DNA of 64,000 nt from Leishmania mexicana MHOM/GT/2001/U1103 (lineage: Eukaryota > Euglenozoa > Kinetoplastea > Trypanosomatida > Trypanosomatidae). The notes beneath the pieces are model-generated. The model had not been told where the DNA came from, did not search any database, and was given only the letters and a program-made list of their open reading frames with translations. A program made the translations under genes and the position numbers. The first letter of the stretch is position 1. Each line of letters begins with the position of its first letter. The stretch is taken from positions 1,033,069-1,097,068 of the forward strand of contig NC_018336.1 of the NCBI RefSeq assembly GCF_000234665.1, read 5' to 3'. Of this stretch, positions 20,482 through 30,869 are shown one piece after another.

Positions 20482-21771
20482 ATGGAGCAGCAAGGTGAGG
20501 CAGAGGCACCACCGTCGCCGACACAGCCTACCGATGCGCCAACGTTGAAGACCAGTTCGACTGACGCGACGAGCGGTGCGTTGCCTAGTGCAGCTAACAC
20601 TCCTACTGCTACGAAGGGCATCAACTTGGTGCTTGAGGAAGTCGAGGACCCCGTCGGGGGCACTGGTGATGTCCAAGAGGATGGCGCCAAGGCTCCAACC
20701 GCGGCTGCACAGGACAAGGCCGATGCGAAGGCGGTGAAGCGGCAAGCTGGGAGCATCAGGGTCGACGGTGCGACAAGTGCCATAGCCGTGCCGACGACGT
20801 CGTTGGTTTTCAGTCAAGGAAGCAAGACGACGGACAATCATATACCGCATTCGACAGCGCCGGTGCACCTCGGAGACGGAGTTCGGTATAGCTCGGCGAT
20901 CGTCCTCGGGTCAGAGTACACGAATGTACCAGATCAACAGCGCCTGTCATCGTCGCCGCGCTACTCGCACGGGGGTCGGCAAGTGATTTCCGACGCGTGC
21001 AAGCGCTCCGAGCCGTTTCAGCGCGGCGCTGATGGCAACTACAGTACCGTGTATGCCGCAAGCGGCCTGACCGTTAACGCCCAGTACCAGACGATCCCTG
21101 AGGAGCACGCCGCTTACCGCCAGCGCAACAAGGTGAACCCCAACTACCGGGGGCCTCTTTACGTGGTCGAAGATTTATGCGTGCCGTGCAACGCCTGTGG
21201 CGGCCCTGTTGACCCTGTGCGTCGGGTCCCGGTTGGCTCCCTCTTCTTCCATGAAGGATGCCTTCACTGCTACCTGTGTGGACGCCGCACCGGTGTCGCA
21301 GGCCTGTATCTGCAGCTCGATCGCCAAGCTATCTGCAGCGAGTGCGCCGGTCGCGGCTACGAGCATTGGGTGCCGCGCCAAGAGCTGGAGTCGCGCGGTA
21401 TGGTGTACGGCGCAACACGAGGCGATATTTATGCAGCGATAGACGCGCACGACCGCAGTGCTGCGAAGCATCAGCAACGGCGCATTTTGAGCCTGCCCAT
21501 CACAGCGGGTGGAGGCTCTTCTACATTGAACAAGGCCATCGTGCCAGGCGCGCTACCGCCGTCTCTCTCCATCGCCAACGTGCACAACCGCCGGAACACC
21601 AGTGCCCGCTCCTTTGCACTGATGGAGCGGCAACAATACTACACGCAGAGCGATAACAACGTCATCATGGCGGTGCCCGCCTCGGCGGCGCGGTCGCCGT
21701 CTATGACTGGCGGACGAAAGGGCAGCGCGGCGCCGCTGCAGTACCGCCTCACGAACGGACGATACGCGTGA
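20482..21771 (+). CDS. LIM-domain protein
   Basis: This is a 429-residue protein with one textbook LIM domain at residues 236-288. The ligands run CNAC, then 17 residues, HEGC, CLHC, CYLC, 17 residues and CSEC, matching the C-x2-C-x16-23-H-x2-C-x2-C-x2-C-x16-21-C-x2-C pattern exactly. LIM domains bind two zinc ions and mediate protein-protein contacts, often at the cytoskeleton. Partner and location cannot be read from the sequence. The first 180 residues are polar and low-complexity (Thr/Ala/Ser-rich) and probably disordered. A Tyr/Asn/Arg-rich segment (ARSFALMERQQYYTQSDNN) lies close to the C-terminus, which ends in LTNGRYA. There is no signal peptide or membrane helix. The start is the first ATG after a good splice-acceptor candidate. 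LIM proteins are few in trypanosomatids. Confidence 0.85.
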   Translation: MEQQGEAEAPPSPTQPTDAPTLKTSSTDATSGALPSAANTPTATKGINLVLEEVEDPVGGTGDVQEDGAKAPTAAAQDKADAKAVKRQAGSIRVDGATSAIAVPTTSLVFSQGSKTTDNHIPHSTAPVHLGDGVRYSSAIVLGSEYTNVPDQQRLSSSPRYSHGGRQVISDACKRSEPFQRGADGNYSTVYAASGLTVNAQYQTIPEEHAAYRQRNKVNPNYRGPLYVVEDLCVPCNACGGPVDPVRRVPVGSLFFHEGCLHCYLCGRRTGVAGLYLQLDRQAICSECAGRGYEHWVPRQELESRGMVYGATRGDIYAAIDAHDRSAAKHQQRRILSLPITAGGGSSTLNKAIVPGALPPSLSIANVHNRRNTSARSFALMERQQYYTQSDNNVIMAVPASAARSPSMTGGRKGSAAPLQYRLTNGRYA

Positions 21772-23663
21772 TGGTCGCCGGTGCATCGCCAAGGGAACCT
21801 CAATCGTGTGTACACCTCTATTGGATCCCCTCCCCTTTTCTTTCTCTTCTGTGTGTGTGTGTGTGTGGTATCGAGGCGGTGATGCCAATCTCGACGCGAG
21901 AGTGGCTTGCTGCCATCACGTATGCGTACAAGGGCCACCCCCTCCTCCTCTTCCCTATCCTTTCTCTCTGTGGATTTTTTCTTTATTGTTGCTCGGATTT
22001 CCCTTGGCGTTTGTGCGCGCGGGGGTGTGCTTTGGGCAGTTTGTCGGATGGTGTTATGTATCACATGTACAGGACGAAACTCGCTTTGTTTTCTTGTGTG
22101 GGATACCGCGGGGGAGGGGGAACGGGAGGCGGAGGATGAGGAGGGACTTTTTCACTTGTGTCTCTCCGTGTCGTTGGTGCCATGGGCATGTCGGTGCGTG
22201 CGAGTGCAGCAGGTGGAACATGCAGTCACGGATAGAAACGGGAATGGCGTATGTATGTGTGCGCGCGCGCCTTGCATTATGCCTGCCTCGCCGCTCATGT
22301 GACACCCGCCTTTGTGTTGTGTTTCTATCCTCATACCCTCTGTTTCTCCCTCGTCATGTGCATCTAGGCTACGCTTGACGAGTGCGATAGCTGATGACAG
22401 CCGTGCAAGAGAGGAGGATGGAGGAGGGGGGAGGGGAGCTTACTGAGACGAAGTCTGCGAGGCCGCACACCGATCCCATCCCGCTCACCTTGTGTGGTTG
22501 TTGCAAGTGTCAGCATCGTCGCTTGTTGTCTATTTTTCTCGTCGCCTTTTTTTCATGGCTGAAAGACACGATGTACTCTCCCTGTCTCCCTGTCTCTGTG
22601 TGTGTGTGCTGGTGTGTGCCGGGAAGCGTTGCGAGGTAAGCATCGCGCCTTCTTTGCACGCGAGCTCTTCCGTGCCCTTTCTTCTTACTCATCATCTCCG
22701 TGTCTGTGCGTGTCACTGTCGAAGTTTTAGAAGTGTGCGTGCGCGCCTCTCGAGGCACCTGTCGTGGCTGGCGCGCTCTCCACCATGTTCATCTACTTGC
22801 GGGCTGGCTTGCTGGCTCGCATGCTGTCCACTGGTACAAAACACCCTTTTGGCGCCCACTTCCTCTGCGTACCGGGATAATGGAGATGCTGTGGGGTGAA
22901 TTCCACTGCGGTGCCTGGGCTTGCACGTGCCGGTGTGCCTGCGAAGTAGGAAGGGAGTCAGGAGAATAGGTGAGCGAAGGTGGCCCGCGGCACATTGTCT
23001 GTCGGCCTCCCTCCTCTCTCGATGCGCAGTGCCCTCACACACGTTGAGAAGTATCAAGAGAGACAAACCCCCTCCTCCCACCTCTCCTCTCGCTTGCAGG
23101 CTGCCGTCCTTTCCCTGTCATAAGCCGCAATTGCATGCGCCTGACATCTTATCCCTCTCCCCAATCTGCCAGTGGTGTGATCTCGCCTCTTCGCACTTAT
23201 TCATCATGTCCCCACGTCTGTCGACGCACACGCATGCGCATGCGTGTATCATTCGCCCCTCCTTCGCTTCCCCTCTCCGCTTCATTTTGCGTTTTTCGCC
23301 TCTGGTTTGAGCTGCGCTGTCGTCGTTGTCGTCGCGGCCGCTTCACCGTGCACGCCGGCCACCTCCCTCCCCCCGGGCGGGTGCACCCACAGGAAAGCGA
23401 TACTAAAAAGGAAACGAACAACACAAGGGGGGAGGGGACTTCACGCGGAGAACGAAGCGAGAGATTGGGGTGTCGATGCGGCGGAGGTCGTGCACCTCGG
23501 TCTTGTAAGATTATCGACTGAGGGACCGTCTCTCTCCCTCTCTGCCTTTCCTCCCCTTAGCGTCTCTCGGCGTCCATTCCCGCGGAAGCGCACACCGAAG
23601 GCACACGGTCACTTTCTGTTTCGGCATCCCAATTCTCTCTGCTCGCATCGGTGCCGCTAGAAA
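21772..23663. other. Intergenic spacer, non-coding
   Basis: This 1.9-kb spacer has GT runs near 21850 and 22600, a GC-dinucleotide run near 22260 and frequent T/C tracts. I see no gene in it. Confidence 0.6.
23527..23560 (+). promoter_or_regulatory. Predicted polypyrimidine tract and spliced-leader acceptor for the NAE1 gene
   Basis: An almost pure C/T tract ends in CCTTAG at 23560, one of the best acceptor-like sites in the window. It would give a 5' UTR of about 103 bases. Confidence 0.5.
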
Positions 23664-26033
23664 ATGTCGGCGTTCAATGCGCTTCCGCTGCCGGATGCAA
23701 AACACATCATTGGCGGCAGCGTGAAGCAGGCAATCTTCGATCGTCAGCTGCGCCTCTGGGGTGTCGATGGGCAGGCGGCCCTCGAAGCAGCGCATGTCGT
23801 CGCGCTCGGCGTCACTGTGGCTATCGCCGAAGCTCTGAAGTCGCTCGTGCTGGCCGGCGTGCGAACCGTCACCCTCGTAGACGAGCGGGTTGTGTCTGAT
23901 GAGGACGTCGCAACCAACTACTTTGTGGCGACCACGTCGATCGGCTCTCCTCTGGCGGCGACGGTGCTGCAGCACATCTGCGCGCTGGGGGAGCAGTGCA
24001 GGGCGGTGCCTGTTCAGGAGTGCCCGAGGGACTGGGTGCCCAAGTACAGAGCAGCTGTAGACGCGGACTGGGCTGCCGGCTGCGTAGACGGTGGCCGACG
24101 TTGGCCAGTGGAAGCGGCGAAGGAGGGACCGACTGAGCCGACCGTGACGGCATCGGCTGTGCTGCGATTCTTCGCCGGTTACGCGCCGCTAGCCATCTTA
24201 AGCAACGCTCCTTCATCATCGCATGCCCCTCCATGCGACTCCGCAAACCCGTCACCCACTGCCGAGGCGCCGGTGTCTCCGCCGAGCCTCATTCTTGTCA
24301 GTGAACGCTACGGCGATTTCTCTCCAACGTCGCTGCTCCTGCAGACCTGCGCGACGCGCGTGCATCCTGATGTGCCAGTACTGTTGGTTCGCAGCAGTGG
24401 CTTACTTGGTATGCTCCAAACCTACTGCTGCGACCGCGTCATTATGCGCCCGCAGAACCCGACGCAGGTACGAATGGAGGATCTGCGCATTTTTGAACCG
24501 TTCCCGGCGCTGCAAGCGTGGTTTGACGCTCACGACCCAGACGACGTTGTGCAGTTTCCCGCGGACAGCGCGGATGCCATGATGTTGCACAGCTACCTGC
24601 CATACCCGTGCATTGTGCATCACGCCTTTCGCAGATGGTGGGCCACGCTGCCGGAAGAGGAGAAGAAGTCGCGGCAGAGGTCGTCATCCTCCTCGATCTT
24701 TCCGCTGACCACAAAGGACTACCGCGCCATCTCTTCCGTCGTTGGTGGGATGATACGGCGTCAGAGCGCTCCCGAGGATGCCTTCGTGGAGGCGATGGAG
24801 AAGTGCACGGCGAAGCTGAACCGACCTGTGGTGCAGCGGCTGCCAGAGGCGCTCGCGAAGCTCCTGAGCGATGCTAGGTGCGCCGACCCGATGCGCGCTG
24901 TGAAGGCGGTGCAGTCGCGCGTCTCGCCAGCGGCATTGATGTCATCATCATGGGCGGTGCGCGAGAGGGCGGCGATGCATGTTTGGGCGTCCCCCGATGT
25001 GCTTGTGTGGTTCATCCTGCGCGCAGTGCAGCTGTTTGTGACAGGAAAAATCGGTGGCGAACTGGAGGCGCCAGCGGTGCACAAAAGTGAACCGATGGTG
25101 GAGGAGGAGGAGGCTGAGGGCGTGGCCGCCTACGCAGAGCCGCTGCCGCTCGGTGCCGTGTACGCTGCCTATCACATGCCACACTCCGGCTACCTGCCGG
25201 ACTTCACGACAACCACCATCTGGTACCGCGAGCTGCAGGAGCTGTACCAGGCAAAGCACGCCGGAGACGTGGCGTGCATTGCGGCAAAGGCAGTGGAGCT
25301 GGTCGAGGCGATTCTCCAGAAGGAAGAAGAGAAGGAGCGCGAGAGAACGGATGACGAGGAGCAACGGCAGTACCCCGGCCCATCGATGGCGTCGCTGGTG
25401 GCGGCGAAGGTGAAGCCGCTGCTGCTCCAGCACACGGCGACGGTTGTCGAAAACATCTGGGACATACGAGGCGTCAGCTTCTCATCTGCCTATCGCGCCG
25501 CTGCTGAGGCGGAGTGGCGGCAACGGCTGGGGCAGCGCCTCGGGTGGCTGACACGTCACATTTCATTTGACGTGGAATGCAACGTGGACGCGCGCCGGGC
25601 GGTGTGCTTCGCAGTGGCCTATCTGTGTAAGGAGGAGCTTCAGCGTCATGGCGCGTGCCCTGAGGAGAGTGGCCTGAGCGGGAGTGCCATTGCGCAGGAG
25701 GCGGCTGTGCTCATGTCGCAGGCGTCCCAGGCGGAGGCTCCCATTGGCTGTGAAGGCGACGATGGCCCAGCTCTGGTAGCCTGCGATGTGTCGCTCGCTC
25801 CGTGGTGGTCCGAAGAGGGCTCGCGAAAGCTTTTTGTTCAGGCGTGCGAGGAGGTCGCGCGGTGGTCCCGTGGAAAGGGCGGTGGTGGCCCTTGCGTGCA
25901 GGTTCCCTCCGTAGCCGCGTCGACTGGCGCCTTGGCGGCGCAGGAGGCGGTGAAGTTGCTCATGCGCATTCGCGTGCCGTGCTCCAATCCGATGCTCTAT
26001 GACGGCTACACGAACAAGGTGTTCATGCTGTGA
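23664..26033 (+). CDS. NAE1: NEDD8-activating enzyme E1 regulatory subunit (APP-BP1/ULA1-like)
   Basis: This 789-residue ThiF/E1-fold protein would be the non-catalytic half of the heterodimer that, with UBA3, activates NEDD8 for cullin modification. The N-terminus carries the E1 signature FDRQLRLWG (25-33) and continues with an AALEAAHVV block that matches APP-BP1 more closely than SAE1/AOS1. Later blocks also fit: VRMEDLRIFEPFPALQAWF corresponds to the conserved DLRLDKPFPEL region, then PYPCIVHHAFRRWW, and the C-terminus PSVAASTGALAAQEAVKLL is the family's closing helix region. No catalytic Cys domain is apparent, as expected for this subunit. It is about 250 residues longer than typical APP-BP1 (about 530), mainly through low-complexity insertions (Ser/Pro-rich near residue 195, Glu-rich near 480 and 555). 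AOS1 is unlikely because of the length and the matching C-terminal half. Confidence 0.85.
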   Translation: MSAFNALPLPDAKHIIGGSVKQAIFDRQLRLWGVDGQAALEAAHVVALGVTVAIAEALKSLVLAGVRTVTLVDERVVSDEDVATNYFVATTSIGSPLAATVLQHICALGEQCRAVPVQECPRDWVPKYRAAVDADWAAGCVDGGRRWPVEAAKEGPTEPTVTASAVLRFFAGYAPLAILSNAPSSSHAPPCDSANPSPTAEAPVSPPSLILVSERYGDFSPTSLLLQTCATRVHPDVPVLLVRSSGLLGMLQTYCCDRVIMRPQNPTQVRMEDLRIFEPFPALQAWFDAHDPDDVVQFPADSADAMMLHSYLPYPCIVHHAFRRWWATLPEEEKKSRQRSSSSSIFPLTTKDYRAISSVVGGMIRRQSAPEDAFVEAMEKCTAKLNRPVVQRLPEALAKLLSDARCADPMRAVKAVQSRVSPAALMSSSWAVRERAAMHVWASPDVLVWFILRAVQLFVTGKIGGELEAPAVHKSEPMVEEEEAEGVAAYAEPLPLGAVYAAYHMPHSGYLPDFTTTTIWYRELQELYQAKHAGDVACIAAKAVELVEAILQKEEEKERERTDDEEQRQYPGPSMASLVAAKVKPLLLQHTATVVENIWDIRGVSFSSAYRAAAEAEWRQRLGQRLGWLTRHISFDVECNVDARRAVCFAVAYLCKEELQRHGACPEESGLSGSAIAQEAAVLMSQASQAEAPIGCEGDDGPALVACDVSLAPWWSEEGSRKLFVQACEEVARWSRGKGGGGPCVQVPSVAASTGALAAQEAVKLLMRIRVPCSNPMLYDGYTNKVFML

Positions 26034-26590
26034 TTCTCGCGTGCGTTGCGTGCTTGTGTGCTCTCCTCCCCGCTCCTGCCTTTCATCCCGCTACCCCTTT
26101 CCCCCTTTTTCTATGCAGGTGTGCCTTTCAAGAGCACGAGGGAGAGCGTGCAGGCGCGCCAAAGAGATCGGAATGTGAAGCATCCCAAGCGACAACAAAG
26201 AGGCGTGAGCTCGCTGATGAATGCCCGTCTGTGGAACAGCGACGCCCTCCACGGCCGTCAAGACCCTCTCAGCCTCTCTCTTTACCTGTCCCCTTCTCCT
26301 CCTCCACCGCGGGCTTTCATATGCCGAGATGGTGGTCGAAGGGAGGGAGGCAGGGCAGGCGTGCAGGCCTTTGGTCATTGGCCAGTATCCGAGGGAAGGG
26401 GTCACGCTTACCGACGAAGCACTGGACATTACACCACATGTAGGACGTCAAAGAGTGATCTACTCTGTCCCTCACTCACTCCCCTCTTCTGTGCACCCTC
26501 CGAATCACTGGCATCTTTGTGTTCCAAGTTCGTCCTCACCTCCTCCCCTTACGCTCCCGTCCCCTGTCTCGCACCGAGGGCAGCGCACGC
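26034..26590. other. Intergenic spacer, non-coding
   Basis: This is a 0.56-kb spacer. A C/T-rich tract at 26530-26570, followed by AG at 26577-26578 or 26582-26583, is the likely spliced-leader acceptor of the downstream gene. Confidence 0.55.
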
Positions 26591-29500
26591 ATGACCTCCC
26601 GCATCCCACTCCCCCTGCGACTGGTGCAGTCTGAGTTGTGGACAGCCACGGCGAGCGGCAGGAGCAGCGCCGGCTCCCGTGTCCTGACTGCGTACAAACC
26701 GAGCGGCCTCCCATGCTATGCCACGTCGCAGGTGAGCGCTGTGGCCGCCAGCGGCGGCGATGGGCGCCGCCTCTGCGCCATTCACACACGACACGCATCC
26801 TCTGCTTCTTCCTCGGCAACTGCTGTAGAGGCGGGGCCACAGCCGCACCCTGAAGACCCCAGCGACTCCCTCCTTACCCGTGTCGTGGACACCGCGCTTC
26901 CGGGCTGCGCACCGTACGTGGCACTGCCGGTTGTCTCGTCCCTCCTGCGCCGCGGGGGTAAAAACACCGTCGCAGCCGCGCAGCTGAACCAGTGGACCAG
27001 TCGCCACAAAGGTCTTGTGGTGGTGGCAGCGTCGCCGAGCGATGCCTTGTTCCTTCGCAACGCCGCACAGCTCGACCTCGTGCAGCAGACGTACCGGGTG
27101 GTGTGTCGCCTACCACCAGGCGTTGCCGCGGCAACGCGGCGGTCTTTGCGCGCGCATCACAACTACCAGCACTCGCGACGGGCGAGCGATGGGGTCTCTA
27201 CGGCGAAGGGGATGCTGAACCCATACGTGCAGGCGCACATGGAGCGACGGCGTCAGCAACGGCAGCTCGCCGACCTTACAATCGGCATTCCGCTGAGCGC
27301 CGAGTTTCCTGCGGCCACAGCGGAGGCTACAGCAACTGCGGTGTCGGCGCTTGCAAGTGATATCCGGCTTCCGGCAAGCGTGCACCCGCACCCGCTCGTC
27401 GACGGGGGCTTCTTTGATGTGGGGCGTGCGCAGCTTCGCGTGCAAGGCACGGTGAGGTGCTATATACGGACTCAGGCGCCCCTGACGGCATCCTCGGCAG
27501 CGCGCGTGCACCAGCGGTCGCGGCTGCAGAACCTTTTTTCCGCCCCACATGGTGTCACGCCTGGCCACGGCAGCGGCGCATTCCGTCCCGACGAGGATGT
27601 GAGCGAGTCCCAGCACCCCTGGATGCGGCCGGGGTGGCGCCTCGGCGTCTCCCTTGATATACCGCACATGCAGTGCGACGTAGCAGCAGCGGGCGGCGAC
27701 AACGTTGATCACCCCCGCCGCACGAGCGTTCCGGCGCCACGGGGCAAGTCGCTGTCGATGGAATTCCGTTTAGTGTCCCTGTCCCCGCGCGACGACAGCG
27801 ATGTGGCGTTGTACGAGGTGTACACCCACGGCGACACCACCGCCGACGAGGTGGCCGCGGTGTTCCAGGCAGAGGGCCTGCGAGTGGTGAATGACTACGT
27901 GCAAGATGTGCCGTTGGCAATAGCAGTGGAGGAGGTGGCAGCGTGCATGCGGGCGGCTCCACCTGGCCTGCTGCACGAGCTCCCACTGGGGCTGCAGCAC
28001 CGCCTTCGCTCGGCGACGGCAGAGGAGTTGGTGGCACTGCCTCTGATGAGGATGCCACTCGAGGATGCCGATCTCCTTGCTGCGCAGCACACACTCCTGC
28101 AGCTGTCCTCACTCTCGCCATCGCTGCCGTTTGCCGACGATGTGGAGCGGCTGCGGCAGGTGGTGATGACCGCGGTGTCGTCCGCTAGCGGCAGCGCCCG
28201 CCACCCCCTCCAGCGTCTCCTCCTAAACGCTCTCTCGTCGTTGCGGCTGACAAACGAGGCGGAGCGCCGCGTGTACGAGCAGGTACTTGCGTTGACTCTC
28301 GGCACCGGCGTCGAGTGCGCTGGCGTTGTCTTCCCAGACCCATCGGACGCAGGGAACGTGCATGCCTTGCAGCACCTTTGGCTCACCTATGAGCAGCAAC
28401 GACAGCGACAACCGTCGTTGGCCGATGCGGTGCGCGCGGCGCGACAGCACCCGCTTGCCTCTTCGCTACGGTACACCACCCGCAGCGTCCTCAACGATCC
28501 TGCTGGGCTGACCCGCGTGCCGCTCCTCCAGGATGTGGCGATGGGCTTCGCGTCAGGGGGCGCTGCAGAGTCGTTGAGTGCGCGTGATTGCAACGGTAAC
28601 GTTCCTGGCGGTCGCGGCGAGTGCAGCTTCACCCAGGCAGCTGAGCTGCTCAGCGGGCTCTCTCACTCGCAGAATGTCGGGGCAGGGCGCCGGTTATCCG
28701 ACGACGAGGCACACGAGAGGACAGAATGTGCTCTGACGCATCTCAATGACGTGGCGTCGCGATGGATGCAGACTGAGGTTCCACCGCCTTATGCGACGGC
28801 CTTTCAAGAGTGGTGCGCCGCTTCCCTGGCTCCGTCGTGCTGCACCGAAAGGGCTGCCCCTGATGCGAGTGTTGCCACGCTCTTTCCATCACCTGAGAGC
28901 TTGTTACGGCGCTGCAACGTCCCAGGCACATCGAAAGAGCGTGGATCCGACCCTGACGCGGAAAGCCGTCGCGTGAGCAATGGCGGCGGCCACGCAGCAG
29001 CGCCATCGCGGGAGACGCTACGGGAGCATGTCCGCCTTCGAGTGCGTGTGTTCCTGCGTGTGGAAGAGCTGGCAGAGTTGCGGTGCGCGTACTGTGGAGG
29101 GGTGGGACACACGTGGCAGCACTGCGTCGCGCGCGTCGCAGAGGCTGTGGCTGTGGTGGAGGATGACGGTCTGGTGGCCAAATCGTTGCCACTCCCCGAG
29201 AACAACGCAGGCACTGCTGTTGGCTTACCTGTCTCCGAGCCCCCGCCGGCTCCTCTGGGGACTTCGGTGATGGACAGTGAAGTCATTACCTCGACCGACG
29301 ACGCCGCGGCTGCACTCGCGGAGCAGGCGAATGCTCTCAGGCGGCATCGCCAGCAGCAGCAGCAACATGTTGCGAGGATCGGCTGCGGTGATGTTGCCTC
29401 TGCGTCGCTGTTAGCGTCGTCGGCCTCATTTGCAGTCGACGCCCCGCTCATTGCCGTGCCCAATGTCGCTGCAACGCACCGCTACAAGGCTGACCACGCC

Positions 29501-30091
29501 TTGCGCAGCGAGTCCCGCAAGCCTGCCGTGCACCGTCGTGTGATGCGGTGCGTGTACTGCGGTGGCCGTCATCACGTGACAGCGTGTCCGATGCTGCGGG
29601 CGCAGGATAGCGAGTCCGAGGCGCGTCGTGCCGACGCTGCAGCCGCCACTTCGCCAGGCTCAACGCCTTCGCTGTCGTCTGCGCACCACAGCGGGTCACC
29701 GCTCTTCTGCATCAAGTGTGGACAAAGCGGCCACCTCTATACGCGCTGCCGCGAGGTGCCGGTGGACCTTCACCACGCAACGCACTGCCCCATCTGCCTG
29801 CAGCCGCGCACCAGCGCGTCGCACGATCCAGCGCATTGTCCTCGGCGGGTGCCCGTGCCAGACGGCTACCGACTCAACGGGATACCAGGAGGGGAGGAGG
29901 GCAGCACTCAACGTGACGCATCCCCTTGGCAGTCATTGAGCCAGCCACGGGCGCATTCGGACGACGGTTGTCGTCCAGCGACGGCTGACGGACAGCCGTG
30001 GCGGGGCAGCACACATGTTGGCGGGGTGTCTCGCCGCCACCGACGCCGCGCCTCTGTGTTAATAGCCGACAGTTTTGTTGACAGCAGGTGA
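26591..30091 (+). CDS. Degenerate RluA-type pseudouridine synthase-like protein with C-terminal zinc knuckles
   Basis: This is a protein of 1166 residues from the ATG at 26591. The N-terminal third follows the RluA plan. It has a KPSGLP motif at 36-41, then a segment ending GLVVVA (from G141) where the catalytic HRLDxxTSGL should lie, QQTYRVVCRLPPG, and YEVYTHGDTTADEV with NDYVQD in place of the usual TGRxHQIR and GDxxY. The catalytic aspartate position aligns with T136, so pseudouridylation is unlikely. The C-terminal part has canonical Cx2Cx4Hx4C zinc knuckles at 832-845 and 1040-1053, a variant at about 987-999 (CVYCGGRHHVTAC), and a fourth Cys/His cluster from 1066 (CPICLQPRT). The N-terminus (MTSRIPLPLRLVQSELW) could be a mitochondrial presequence. 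By analogy with inactive pseudouridine synthases in trypanosomatid mitoribosome assembly, an RNA-binding assembly factor is plausible, but this is inference. Confidence 0.7.
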   Translation: MTSRIPLPLRLVQSELWTATASGRSSAGSRVLTAYKPSGLPCYATSQVSAVAASGGDGRRLCAIHTRHASSASSSATAVEAGPQPHPEDPSDSLLTRVVDTALPGCAPYVALPVVSSLLRRGGKNTVAAAQLNQWTSRHKGLVVVAASPSDALFLRNAAQLDLVQQTYRVVCRLPPGVAAATRRSLRAHHNYQHSRRASDGVSTAKGMLNPYVQAHMERRRQQRQLADLTIGIPLSAEFPAATAEATATAVSALASDIRLPASVHPHPLVDGGFFDVGRAQLRVQGTVRCYIRTQAPLTASSAARVHQRSRLQNLFSAPHGVTPGHGSGAFRPDEDVSESQHPWMRPGWRLGVSLDIPHMQCDVAAAGGDNVDHPRRTSVPAPRGKSLSMEFRLVSLSPRDDSDVALYEVYTHGDTTADEVAAVFQAEGLRVVNDYVQDVPLAIAVEEVAACMRAAPPGLLHELPLGLQHRLRSATAEELVALPLMRMPLEDADLLAAQHTLLQLSSLSPSLPFADDVERLRQVVMTAVSSASGSARHPLQRLLLNALSSLRLTNEAERRVYEQVLALTLGTGVECAGVVFPDPSDAGNVHALQHLWLTYEQQRQRQPSLADAVRAARQHPLASSLRYTTRSVLNDPAGLTRVPLLQDVAMGFASGGAAESLSARDCNGNVPGGRGECSFTQAAELLSGLSHSQNVGAGRRLSDDEAHERTECALTHLNDVASRWMQTEVPPPYATAFQEWCAASLAPSCCTERAAPDASVATLFPSPESLLRRCNVPGTSKERGSDPDAESRRVSNGGGHAAAPSRETLREHVRLRVRVFLRVEELAELRCAYCGGVGHTWQHCVARVAEAVAVVEDDGLVAKSLPLPENNAGTAVGLPVSEPPPAPLGTSVMDSEVITSTDDAAAALAEQANALRRHRQQQQQHVARIGCGDVASASLLASSASFAVDAPLIAVPNVAATHRYKADHALRSESRKPAVHRRVMRCVYCGGRHHVTACPMLRAQDSESEARRADAAAATSPGSTPSLSSAHHSGSPLFCIKCGQSGHLYTRCREVPVDLHHATHCPICLQPRTSASHDPAHCPRRVPVPDGYRLNGIPGGEEGSTQRDASPWQSLSQPRAHSDDGCRPATADGQPWRGSTHVGGVSRRHRRRASVLIADSFVDSR

Positions 30092-30869
30092 GACACCTGC
30101 ACACATGTTGTGGTGTGTCTGTGTGTGCGCGTGGTGCATGAGGCGCCGGCGTACGTTTTCGTTCACAGGTCGAATGCAGAGCTGCTTCTGCATGCCGTTT
30201 TATCTAGCCAGTGGCGTCAACGTGTCGAGTGTAGAGAGGGGTAGGGGGTAGGTGGGCTGTCGCAGAGATACTGACACCTCGCACACTCCGCGACCGGCGA
30301 CTCACACTCAGGCTCTCAGTTGGCAGAGGTACTCTCATGGGCTGTTATTCCTTGGTGTGGGTAATGCAGCAGCCATCTCCTTCCTCAGTCACCCACTCAC
30401 ACCTCTCCACCCACCACCATCGTCATCGTCTCCTCGGTGCGTAGGTGCTTGGGAGATGGGAGATGGAGGGGGGGCATTTTGCCTATGTCAGCGCATCGTT
30501 GGCGGCGAGGGGTGACGGCAAGGGCTGGTGGCACCCTGCCGCCCTGCTTCGCTGGCAGGGGTAGGGACATGTCTGCCTCACACCTGGCCACTTTTCACCT
30601 TCTCCTGCCTCTTCACTCTCGTTCTCTTGTTTTCTCTCTGTTCACGGGTCACGTTGACGAATCGAAAGAAGCGAGCGGCGTGATTCGCAGAGGCCTCCAC
30701 GGAATGCGCACATGCTCACACACAAGCACATACATCCCGGCATTTTTATCCTACGTTCCACCACCGCCATAGTCCTTTGCCTCTGCTCCCCCCTCCTCCC
30801 ACACACATACACATACATATATATGCGTAGCGGCCTGGTGGTACCGTGCCACGTGCAGGGAGTGAAGCC
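30092..30869. other. Intergenic spacer, non-coding
   Basis: This 0.78-kb spacer has a pyrimidine tract near 30773-30800, a CA/TA stretch, and AG at 30829-30830. That AG is a candidate spliced-leader acceptor 40 bases before the golgin ATG. Confidence 0.55.
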
